From: Pseudoneurospora amorphoporcata
Lineage: Eukaryota; Ascomycota; Sordariomycetes; Sordariales; Sordariaceae
Direction: 5' to 3'
Assembly: GCA_033297205.1 (NCBI GenBank)
Contig: MU859493.1
Coordinates: forward strand, 1-13,016
Length of the DNA: 13,016 nt
A model generated the notes under the pieces. It saw only the letters and a program-made list of their open reading frames with translations. It did not search any database and was not told the DNA's origin. Shown here piece after piece: positions 1 to 7,404 of the stretch. The position numbers and the translations under genes were made by a program. Within the stretch, counting starts at the first letter, position 1, and each line of letters starts with the position of its first letter.

Positions 1-93
1 ACTTGTTGTGAACCTTTTGGCTTCACCGAACAGCACTGATAGTCTTTACCTTCAGCTATCCCACTTAGGCAGATCAGACTGCCGTTCGTCACA
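1..93 (-). repeat. LTR-like repeat, partial copy cut by the window edge
   Basis: This segment is almost identical to 1532-1624, in the same orientation; the two differ by G-to-A and C-to-T near the TTAGG/TTAAG stretch. Read on the minus strand it begins TGTGACGAACGG at position 93. The rest of the copy would lie to the left of the window. A matching start at 93 and 1624 suggests the two copies are terminal repeats of one element or two independent insertions of one family. The family is not recognised by name. Confidence 0.75.
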
Positions 94-332
94 AATAGTA
101 TGTATTTTAAAAATCGATAAATGACAATCAGCTGATAAAGGGTTAGGTGATTTAACTAGGACTACAGTTTAATGACCTAGCTACGAGGAAGGATTACGGT
201 TTAATGATCTATACGATAAATTAATTACGATAGAAGGGCACGTATGAGGAACTAAGCTAATGAAACCTAACGTCCGTTACTCTAGTAATATTAAGAAATG
301 CTAATATTATACGCGAAGCTAGGCCAATCCGC
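94..332. other. AT-rich stretch between repeat copies, no gene seen
   Basis: The stretch is AT-rich and TpA-rich with stops in every frame and no recognisable protein similarity. If 1-93 and 1283-1624 are the two LTRs of one minus-oriented element, this would be the 3' part of its interior. No clear purine-rich tract precedes position 93 on the minus strand, which weakens that reading. Confidence 0.5.
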
Positions 333-600
333 TGTGACGAACGGTAGTCTGATTTGGGTATATAAGATAGTTGAAGGTAAAGACTATTAAAAGACGTTCA
401 GTGAAGCTAAAAAGTTTATAATAAGTATAATAGCGTTATATTAGTCTTAATAATAATTGTCTATTGACTACTATTGAACTATCTAACAATCTGAATTCTC
501 CAGTCGTCCCTTTATATCTTATGCTTCAATATTATTCCGGTGACCTTATGATTCTAGCTTACTATTGTGGTTCTAGCTTACTTATTATCGTGTATGAGCT
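333..600 (+). repeat. Inverted, heavily mutated copy of the LTR-like repeat
   Basis: Starting TGTGACGAACGG at 333, this matches the reverse complement of 1624 downward. The match is clear to about 524 and fainter to about 600. Most differences are C-to-T or G-to-A relative to the right-hand copy. For example CACAACAAG corresponds to TATAATAAG here, with CpA becoming TpA three times. That is the signature of RIP in ascomycetes. This copy is therefore older or was silenced separately from the one at 1283-1624. Confidence 0.75.
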
Positions 601-1282
601 TGGCTTACTGAGTGTCCGCTATAAGGTATAAGCTACCAGGCCGCTGCTAGTGGACGTCTACCTGCGGCTAGGTCCCGGTCTCTATTCTCCATACTAACTA
701 TATCGCTATTAAATAACAATAACCCTATCTAATAGGAACCCTTCGTTATTTATTCGTCTAGCGCTGTCGAAATTAAAGTAGACGCCTGTGGCTATACGAA
801 AATATATCCTTTAGGTTCTATTAGGCTGCCTGAGTTGAAAGTTCCTTAATGTTTACGAACATAGACAATTTAATAACTTTACTAGCGATTCGTACTGGAA
901 TATCTTTAATGGGAATAGATAGACATTAGCACGCACTTAAAGTATATATCTCTTTAAATTTGGTTACGCGGAGGGATAAATGGGTATTAGTAATATATTA
1001 GCTAATATACTCCTCACTTTGCTAGATCCTCAGTTCCTCAAGTGTCTTAGATCCTTTCCGGATTACTTTTGCAGTTTATTATCCACCGATTTTAAGAAGT
1101 CTTTCTTTTCAAGCTCCTTCGCGCTCTTACACTTTCAACCATTATCACTTCGTATAGAGTTCTATCACATCATTCCCTCTCGGCTGCTCCCTTATCTGCG
1201 TCTTTCATACGCTCCCGTTATATTACGAACCTAAGCGGCACTAGGGTCGCCCAAGACCCGACCACTCACTGGTGATGACCAG
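601..1282. other. AT-rich degraded sequence, possible retroelement interior
   Basis: No intact gene is visible. A plus-strand open stretch at 980-1234 has no recognisable similarity and is probably chance. On the minus strand, just inside the putative LTR, a lysine-rich stop-interrupted stretch around 1180-1040 (containing KELEKKDFLKSVDNKLQK) could be a decayed Gag-like region. That reading is inference only. Base composition matches RIP-degraded repeats. Confidence 0.35.
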
Positions 1283-1284
1283 TG
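1267..1284 (-). other. Candidate primer-binding site / small hairpin next to the LTR end
   Basis: The sequence is a 7-bp inverted repeat (CACTGGT and ACCAGTG) around a 4-base loop. Read on the minus strand, TGTTACA ends at 1283 and is followed, one base later, by TGGTCATCACC. LTR retroelements have a primer-binding site starting TGG (the complement of tRNA CCA) directly after a 5' LTR that ends in CA, so the arrangement fits. The matching tRNA was not identified, and the hairpin could be a coincidence. Confidence 0.3.
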
Positions 1285-1624
1285 TAACACTTGGGAGGCT
1301 AAGCACGGACCAGAAGGGCGCATGCAGGTGCTCACTGACGCACGGGCTCATAGTGAGCCAACACCAGAGTGAGCCATCACACATTCTATAGGGGTTCACG
1401 ACCGCGTGAACATCCGAGGACAGATATCTCGTAGTAGGGCGAGGAGGTATAAAGGGACTACGGGAGAACTCAGATTGTCAGATAGTTCGACAGTAGTCAA
1501 TTGATATTTATTACCGAGACAACGCTACCATACTTGTTGTGAACCTTTTGGCTTCACCGAACAGCACTGATAGTCTTTACCTTCAGCTATCCCACTTAAG
1601 CAGATTAGACTGCCGTTCGTCACA
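1283..1624 (-). repeat. LTR-like repeat, best preserved copy
   Basis: On the minus strand this begins TGTGACGAACGG at 1624 and may end TGTTACA at 1283, giving a 342-bp unit with TG..CA ends typical of an LTR. It carries a TATA-like CTTTATACC in its middle. Its first 93 bases recur at 1-93, and about its first 190-290 bases recur inverted from 333. It is noticeably less AT-rich than the inverted copy. Its outer edge lies only 68 bp before the first recognisable codon of the NLR relic at 1692. The far boundary is inferred from motifs and not from an alignment. Confidence 0.6.
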
Positions 1625-1691
1625 CGCTACCGGCCGACCGGTCTTCCCCAAAATAGCAACCGAACAGACTGATAATCTGAGGTCCCATAGC

Positions 1692-2722
1692 GATTATACC
1701 ATAGGCTAGGTTTGCGCACTCGCCAAAGAACAGACAGCAGCAACGGCCATACTAGATGTCGAATATAAAAACGATCTTCCTATCCCACAAGACCACTATA
1801 ACACCTACACTCGCGGTTCTATTAAAAAACACAATATCGTTATATATATCTTCCTGAAGGCAACATCGGTACAAATGCAGCGGCAACCGTAGTAAAGAAA
1901 ATGCTTAGAACCTTCCCAAGCATTAGATTCAGTTTGATGGTTGGTATTGGGGGTGGTATCCCCAATATATTAGACTATAACGTTCGCCTCGGAGACGTTG
2001 TGCTCAGTGTGCCTCAGGATACCTATAGTGGCGTGGTTCAATAAAATTTGGGAAAGGCAGAGCAGGAAGGCTTCAAACAGACTAGATCTTTAAACCATCT
2101 GCCCAACCTTTTACTTTCAGCGGTCTCGAAGCTCAGCACACGCCATAAGATGAGGGGACCTTGGATTCCGGCGTACCTTGACCAGATGGCGAAAAAATGG
2201 CCACTATTGGCTCCTAAGTACCTGAGATCACCTACTCTCAAGGACACCTTGTTCTAACCCGACTATATTCATGAAGCAGATCCCGCCAACATTGACTGCC
2301 AGGTTTGCGATATAACCAAAGCTTTGATTAGAAATCCAGTAGAACGAAATATGAAAATTCATTAAGGGTTAATAGCATCAGGCAACCAAGTTATCAAGAA
2401 CGCTAGGATACGAGATGAGCTGAATGACAAGCTTAGTGGAAACGTTCTATGCATTGAGATGGAAGCAGCTGGATTAATGTGCAACTTCCCTTATCTTATT
2501 ATACGGGGTATTTGCGACTACGCAGACTCGTATAAAAACAAGAGGTGGCAAGAACATGCTGCTGCCGTTGCGGCTGCCTATGTAAAGGAGCTTCTAGAGG
2601 AAGTGCAACCGGCAGCTGTGAATAGAGAGCGAGCAGCAAGGGATATACCCGAGCTCAAGACAACTCTTAATAAAAGTAAGCCACAATCATTGGAGTTGCC
2701 TTCTTACACTACCCTAGTATAA
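1692..2722 (+). pseudogene. PNP_UDP (nucleoside phosphorylase-like) N-terminal domain of an NLR-like gene, broken
   Basis: The translation follows the phosphorylase-superfamily domain that heads many fungal NLRs. It opens with DYTIG-stop-VCAL, then continues IGTNAAATVV, MVGIGGG, VRLGDVV, ASGNQV, EMEAAGLMCNFP and RGICDYADS, ending with an AAAVAAAYVKELL helix. In receptors this domain is thought to act as effector or sensor; family members bind nucleosides or nucleotides. Breaks: an in-frame TAG at 1707 where the family has Trp (a G-to-A change), a frameshift in a TA run near 1842-1847, and TAA at 2042, 2255 and 2363. The last part stays open to TAA at 2720. No start ATG is seen between the repeat edge (1624) and 1692. 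The gene cannot make this domain as it stands. Confidence 0.88.
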
Positions 2723-3029
2723 TTGTCTGGTCAGGGCTCGATCGCAGTTTGAGCTTCCCTCAGACCTTCTTATTCTTGTCTCCTCATTCCCCTATCATCC
2801 TGTACGAAACAACTACAATAGGTCGATCGACACTATTTCTCTAATATTTCATTTTATCAAATCTATTTTATCACATGCATTTTATCACACCTATTTTCTC
2901 AGATCCATTTCGTTAGATTTATTTCATTATATTTATTGTTTTTAAATCCGTTCTGTCCTCGGTCATACACTTAAACTCGTGTAGCTTTATCCTGGAATTT
3001 ATTCTAACATTAAGCTAATTTGTAGATTA
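2723..3029. other. AT-rich interruption between the PNP and NACHT parts
   Basis: In intact relatives the PNP domain is joined to NACHT by a short linker. Here about 300 bp of AT-rich, stop-filled sequence with a minisatellite intervenes, and the coding frame changes across it. It may be an inserted small element or a decayed linker or intron. No terminal inverted repeat or target duplication was recognised. Confidence 0.5.
2850..2933 (+). repeat. 14-bp minisatellite, about six degenerate units
   Basis: Six consecutive 14-base units can be laid out, such as CATTTTATCAAATC, TATTTTATCACATG, CATTTTATCACACC and TATTTTCTCAGATC. The two following units are more diverged (CATTTCGTTAGATT, TATTTCATTATATT), and a partial unit may precede at 2834. 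A 14-base period is not a multiple of three, so it does not encode a regular peptide repeat. It lies inside the interruption of the NLR relic. Confidence 0.7.
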
Positions 3030-3883
3030 GTTAATACAACCGCAACGGCTGTGAATAGCATCCGGACTACTATCGACTCTAATAAACGGCAAAACGAAAA
3101 GTCACGGGTACTTGACTAGCTTATAAATATCGATTTTAGACCACAACATAGCCTTCATCAGGATAAATAACAACTAGGGACCGGTAAGTGGTTCTTCGAT
3201 TCGGCTGAGTACTAAACATAGAGAGATAAAGATGTGGGGGTGCTATTCTGTTAAGGAATCTAAGGAGCGGGAAAGACCATCTTATCTTCGATCGTTATTG
3301 AAGATTTAGCGAGTGTTTCCTGTTCTCTGGCCAGTGGAACTGAGGTCGCTTATATATACTACGACTATAAACGCCAGGACGAGCAAACAGCCCTCGAACT
3401 TCTTTCCAGCCTCACAAAGCAGCTGTGTCTCTCAATAGAATCCTTGCCGCCGGGTGTAAGAGCGCTCCATAAGAAACACGCATCAAAGTGCACCAGGCCA
3501 CCTCGTTAGGAAATAACTCAGGTGTTGGGAGAAGTTATTCAAGGCTTTATTCGAGTTTACGTTATTATTGACGCACTCGATGAATTGCTCGATGATGACG
3601 ACCATCGAAATGCATTGGTAGACGAGCTGGGCAATCTTGGACGATCTTCTCTAAACCTAAAAATATTTGTCACTTCAAGGCCACTTCTTGCAGACATTAG
3701 CCAATTCTTCTACGACGCCTCCAAAGTGGACATATTTGCCAACCAGGATGACGTGGGGGCATATGTGGAAGGGCGGCTTTCAAATATGCCAGACTCATCG
3801 CCCCTCTATACCAATAAACTCCCTACCAACAAAGCTCTCCGGCAAGAGGTCAAGGACACAATATTACAAGCCACCTGGGGAAT

Positions 3884-3937
3884 GTAAATTGTCATCGTAC
3901 TTTCGCCACTGTCATCAGGCTAATCTCTGTACTATAG
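3884..3937 (+). other. Spliceosomal intron (54 nt) inside the NACHT part
   Basis: The donor is GTAAAT, the branch-like motif is GGCTAATC and the acceptor is TATAG. Removing it joins GGA-AT to G-TTT-CTT and restores GMFLLARL, the expected family motif. Read without splicing, the frame hits TAA at 3885. The intron has kept its signals although the gene is dead. Confidence 0.85.
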
Positions 3938-4571
3938 GTTTCTTTTGGCGCGACTTTATACAGACTCGCTCAGGGTCAAGTCTACGCCCAAAGGGGTGCG
4001 TGATGTATTGCGAGGCATGCAACATCAGAACGATAAAGCAAAAATGCTCTCGGTAGAAGACAGCCTCTATAAAGCTTATGACGAAACCATGGCGTGAATC
4101 AATAAGCAAGAACCGGACTTTCAGAACCTCGCGACGCAAATTCTTCTCTGGATCACGCACGTAAAACGACCTCTTTCGATAGAAGAACTTAGGCATGCCC
4201 TTGCTATTGAGGTTGGTAGTAACGAGTTGAATGAAGACAATCTCATTGCCAGCCTGGATGTGTCAATCTGCGCTGGATTGGCAATCGTTGACGATAAGAG
4301 CCAAGAAGTCCGTCTGGTCCATTATACTACCTAAGAATATCTGGAGCGGCGACACTTCAAACAACCCCTGTACACGAACCCACACCTTACGATTATGGAC
4401 GTTTGTGTCACATACCTGATGCTCTCTGTCTTCAAAAGCGGACCTAGCAGTCGCAAAGACAAGTATATGGAAAGGATCTCAACCTACTCGCTGTATTTGT
4501 ACGCTGCAGAATACTGGCGACACCATGCTCGTCTCTGTTCCGAGCCCTCCAAGTTTCTCAGGAACCAGGGC

Positions 4572-5201
4572 CTGTGGGAGGCCGAGAAGCTGTTTGTGCA
4601 GGTGATGGAGACTTTCAAGACGAAGCTCGGGGCCGACCACCCACACACGCTGGCGAGCATGGGCAACCTGGCGTCGACGCTTTGGAACCAAGGCCGGTGG
4701 GGGGAGGCCGAGAAGCTGTTTGTGCAGGTGATGGAGACGAGCAAGACGAAGCTCGGGGCCGATCATCCTTCGACGCTGACGAGTATGGCCAACCTGGCGT
4801 CGACGTACAGGAACCAAGGCCGGTGGGACGAGGCCGAGAAGCTGTTTGTGCAGGTGATAGAGACGAGCAAGACGAAGCTTGGGGCCGACCACCCAGACAC
4901 GCTGACGAGCATGGCCAACCTGGCGTCGACGTACAGGAACCAGGGCCGGTGGGAGGAGGCCGAGAAGTTGGATGTACAGGTGATGGAGATTCGCAAGGTA
5001 AAGTTCGGGGCCGATCATCCCTCGACGCTAACGAGCATAGCCAACCTGGCGTCGACGTACAGGAGCCAGGGCCGGTGGGAGGAGGCCGAGAAGCTAAATG
5101 TGCAGGTGATGGAAATTCGTAAGGTAAAGCTCGGGGCCGATCATCCCTCGACGCTGACGAGCATGGCCAACCTTGCTTTCACGTGGAATAGTCAAGGTCG
5201 A
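4572..5201 (+). repeat. Five tandem 126-bp units encoding 42-residue TPR (kinesin-light-chain type) repeats
   Basis: Each unit encodes a W-x-EAEKL-x-VQVMET ... LGADHP-x-TLTSMANLASTYRNQGR module. The conserved Trp codons fall at 4575, 4698, 4824, 4950 and 5076, and a sixth, diverged unit follows from 5202 (HKDALALMQDCVEA ... LGPEHPDTL). The first unit lacks one codon. Units are nearly identical at DNA level, GC-rich, and carry no stop. Such TPR arrays form the presumed ligand-sensing surface of fungal NLRs. High identity between units is known from these receptors and is attributed to unequal crossover and repeat shuffling. Confidence 0.92.
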
Positions 5202-5318
5202 CATAAAGATGCCCTAGCGTTGATGCAAGACTGTGTTGAGGCTCGGCAGCGAGTCCTTGGGCCTGAGCATCCTGACACGCTGTCGTCCTTGGCTACTATA
5301 TCGAAATGGAGTAGTTAG

Positions 5319-5552
5319 GCTCATCTTAATTCTTCTTGCTATATAGTGCAATCTGAAGGCCTCTATTCGGTTACATGTAAAACTACTGTAAAAGTTTCTA
5401 ATCTGTATATCTGCATCCTTATGTAGCTATCGGGGGTTATTCTTAACCATCAACAATCGCCGGCCTGTGGAGCCGAAGCGAGTTATTTGTAAGCGCGTTT
5501 GGAGTGGGTTGCATCAGCGCCAGAAACAGCTTACGGTTTAGGTTAGGCTGTA
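5319..5552. other. 3' flank of the NLR relic, no gene seen
   Basis: This is AT-rich for the first 120 bases, then more mixed. No reading frame of interest and no clear repeat ends were seen. TTTAGGTTAGG near 5538 resembles a telomere-type hexamer only superficially. Confidence 0.5.
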
Positions 5553-5870
5553 GGGCTTAGCGAGGTGGATTTTGGCAGGCTAGGTGACCCTTCGGTCCCC
5601 GAAACCGAAAAGGAAAACATCAAGCGTCCGCTACACGCGATACTAGGCAGCCATCCCAAGCTGGGCGAGCCCAAGAAGGAGACGCTGTCTGCGCAAAGTA
5701 AGAAGGAGCAGGCGCATTTGAATGCTGCTGGGGATTCAAAGGAGGTGAAGGAGGAGCTGAGGAAGTTGAATAAGCAGTATGAGGAGGTGTTTCCGGGGCT
5801 GCTCGATGTTTCCTTTTTGGGGTGAATAAGGTTAAAGTGCCGTTGATAACGCGACTCACTTGATAAGTAG
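5553..5870 (+). pseudogene. Fragment of OHCU decarboxylase (urate degradation)
   Basis: The reading contains RPLHAILGSHPKLGEPKKE, SKKEQAHLNAAGD, ELRKLNKQYEEVFPG. This matches the C-terminal half of 2-oxo-4-hydroxy-4-carboxy-5-ureidoimidazoline decarboxylase, the last enzyme in turning urate into S-allantoin. The His of the GSHPKLG motif, which is catalytic in the family, is present. Complete enzymes are about 170-230 residues. Here the N-terminal half is missing and there is no ATG. After FPGL the frame shifts near 5800: the next frame reads RCFLFGVNKVKVP where the family has a RYVVFVNGRxRP-type stretch, then stops. It is surely non-functional alone. A working copy would have to lie elsewhere in the genome. 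Confidence 0.75.
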
Positions 5871-5959
5871 AACTGTTCGACGTGTTGAACCCGATTGAAA
5901 AAAGGGAAGTTCTTATTTAAGGCTTTGGCTGATAAGATTCAGGGATCGAGCTACGGTTA

Positions 5960-6125
5960 ACTGAGGGACAGAAGAACCCATATAAACGAGGGATGGTGCC
6001 TTTTGATCCTCGATGAGCATTCGAGTCATCTTTTTGATGATTTTCTCGTTGAAGCCTTCTAACACAAAGTCCAACTACTCTTTCTACTTCCCCATACCTT
6101 AAGGGAATCTCTCGCTCTTGTCTTG
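5960..6125 (+). mobile_element. Fragment of a pogo/Fot1-type DDE transposase
   Basis: In one frame the sequence reads NEGWCLLILDEHSSHLFDDF, then LVEAF-stop-HKVQLLFLLPHTL. The core LILDxHSSH followed by LLxLPPHT is characteristic of the DDE_1 transposase domain of Tc1/mariner-related pogo/Fot1 elements in fungi; its Asp (codon at 6012) is a catalytic residue. An in-frame TAA sits at 6060, and similarity fades after about 6100. No terminal inverted repeats were found. It abuts the OHCU fragment, so the two may have been brought together by deletion or transposition. Confidence 0.65.
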
Positions 6126-6644
6126 TTGGACGCTTAGGAATTTGCTGATTTTTGCTGCCCCACTCGGAAGCAGTTTTGCTTTTGCGTTGACAGACAAACG
6201 GTCACAGGTAGGTAGTCTACGTCAACCATCTACCGTCCGTTTGCAAAGGACCTTACTTTGGGATTGGGATATGCTCAACGCAACCACGATGGACTTTGCT
6301 TTTTTTTTTTCTTCTTTTCCGTTCGCTTAGAGGCAAAGTCTTACTTCTTGGCTTCACCCGTTCTTTTATTCAGTGCCTTCTTCAGTCCGTGGCGAGAAAT
6401 TTGGCCGCGCGAATAAGACACTCCGGTGTTGATTGCCTATACGCAGCAGTAGAAGTACGTAATAAGAAACACTAGATAGAAGGAGCACTAAAAAACCCGA
6501 TAGAGAACTAGAGGCGAGCTTATCATAGCTGTAACCGGTAAGTAGGTATCTACTTGACGTTTAAAAAAAAATAATAAAAAAAACCAACATTTCCCCTACC
6601 TACCTACCTCTAGCTAACACTCTCGTTAATAAAAAAAGACTACT
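6126..6644. other. No intact gene; homopolymer runs and CCTA microsatellite
   Basis: A short open frame at 6118-6330 ends in a poly-T-encoded phenylalanine run and is unlikely to be real. A further open stretch near 6330-6475 could be more transposase debris but shows no firm motif. There is a T run near 6300, an A-rich run at 6567-6590 and a short (CCTA)n tract at about 6595-6610. The last two lie just upstream of the proposed start of the next gene and may be its promoter or 5' leader. Confidence 0.4.
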
Positions 6645-7404
6645 ATGAACTCCCTCCGCGTCTTTCTGCTTCGCTCCCTATCCCACCAACGACCATATAG
6701 CCTCAACGCCTATAAGTGATAACGGGAAGACTAATAGGACTCGGTACAACACTTCCTCTCGCACTTGGGCACTGGCATATAACGTAGTGGAATAGACCAA
6801 ATTCATTAACCAAGGCCACAAGCCAGCTGAACGACAAGAAGAAGAAGAAGAGATTGACAAAGGAAGAACAGGAAGAAAGAAAAAAAAAGCAAAAGGAAGT
6901 GGTTGAAAAATTCGACGAGTTTATAAGCGAGAGGAAATTTAAGGATTGGAAGAAACTATGCGATACTATTAGTCTAGAAGGCGAGTTTGAGAGTATCCAG
7001 AGCTGTCGAGAGGTATGTAATATACTATATTATGTTGGGGAATTTGCGTTCAGAGAAATCAAAACCGATATCAAGACTAATGAATAATTTTTTTTCTTTT
7101 CTTTTTTTCTTCCAAATAGGCCATCGAAGCCGTGCACGTCAACATCTACGACGTCCTTGATGCCGACGAGATCATTCAAGCCGGAGGAAAGGCAAGGCCG
7201 CAGCGCTTTAGCACCCCTTATGAGCTGTCGGAGTATACCAAGCGAGCGGAGAAGATTTACCCGAGATGGATGGTTATTAGGAGCGAGCCAGAGGGGGCGT
7301 TGTTGAAGAATATCGACAACCCGCGTTTGGATGAGGAGTGGCAGAGAAAGAAGGAGGAGAAGAAGATGCGGAGGAAGAAGGAGGCGAGGGTGAAGAGAGA
7401 GTAG
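6645..7404 (+). CDS. Lysine-rich hypothetical fungal protein, spliced
   Basis: The core is secure: one exon ends at 7012, the 107-nt intron is 7013-7119 and the last exon is 7120-7404. Joined, it reads WKKLCDTISLEG..., SIQSCREAIEAVHVNIYDVL and YTKRAEKIYPR. From memory, W-x-KLC, C-x-x-A, VHVNIxD and YT-x(4)-KI-x-P recur in fungal hypothetical proteins of unknown role. The exon before 7012 is open back to a TAG at 6785 but has no ATG. A possible first exon is 6645-6715, starting MNSLRVFLLRSLSH and joined by a weak GTGATA donor to 6796 in phase. That gives 190 residues with a mitochondrial-presequence-like start. Charged Lys/Glu stretches flank the core on both sides and may be coiled coil. Function unknown. 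No stops or frameshifts, unlike its left neighbours. Confidence 0.6.
7013..7119 (+). other. Intron (107 nt) of the lysine-rich hypothetical gene
   Basis: The donor is GTATGT, there is a branch-like GACTAATGA, then a long pyrimidine tract and CAAATAG. Splicing joins CGA-GAG to GCC-ATC (RE|AI) in frame. Read through, the frame ends at TAA 7085. Confidence 0.85.

Larger units (their letters stand above)
3030..5318 (+). pseudogene. NACHT NTPase and TPR part of a fungal NLR-like receptor, RIP-like decay
   Basis: NACHT-type STAND NTPases switch on by binding nucleotide and oligomerising. In fungi, related receptors control non-self recognition and cell death. Visible parts: linker with GTGKW (3171-3185), Walker A G-I-stop-G-A-G-K-T (3255-3278), Walker B VYVIIDALDEL (about 3555-3587), a sensor stretch LKIFVTSRP (about 3657-3683), GMFLLARLYTDSL across an intron, a winged-helix-like stretch with WITHVKRPLSIEELRHALA, RLVHYTT-stop-EYLE, then the TPR repeats to TAG at 5316. 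Nine in-frame stops occur (3117, 3168, 3213, 3219, 3252, 3261, 3507, 4095, 4332) yet the frame never shifts over 2.2 kb. Several stops fit single transitions from the expected residue: Trp at 3117, Arg at 4095 and Gln at 4332. The part from 4335 is fully open. Whether any truncated product is made is unknown. Confidence 0.9.

Noticed and set aside
980..1234. Plus-strand open frame of 84 codons
   Set aside because: It lies inside AT-rich repeat sequence, has no recognisable motif, and its composition follows the local base bias.
333..1624. A single DNA transposon with about 190-bp terminal inverted repeats and CGC target duplication
   Set aside because: A 3-bp CGC flanks both ends, but the two arms differ greatly in RIP-like load, a third copy exists at 1-93, and the unit looks like an LTR with TG..CA ends. 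It remains a weaker alternative.
3915..4196. Minus-strand open frame of 93 codons
   Set aside because: It is antisense to the NACHT part, whose plus-strand reading has clear family motifs.
4479..5018. Long open frames on the minus strand and in a second plus frame across the TPR array
   Set aside because: These mirror the 126-bp repeat: a GC-rich period divisible by three keeps every frame open. The TPR frame is the one with family similarity.
3030..5318. In-frame stops explained by additional introns
   Set aside because: Most stops sit inside conserved motifs (Walker A, LDW, HYTTQEY) that cannot be spliced out without destroying the domain, and no matching splice sites flank them.
5538..5561. 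TTAGG-like words suggesting an interstitial telomere repeat
   Set aside because: There are only two imperfect units with no regular period, and no subtelomeric signature at this spot.
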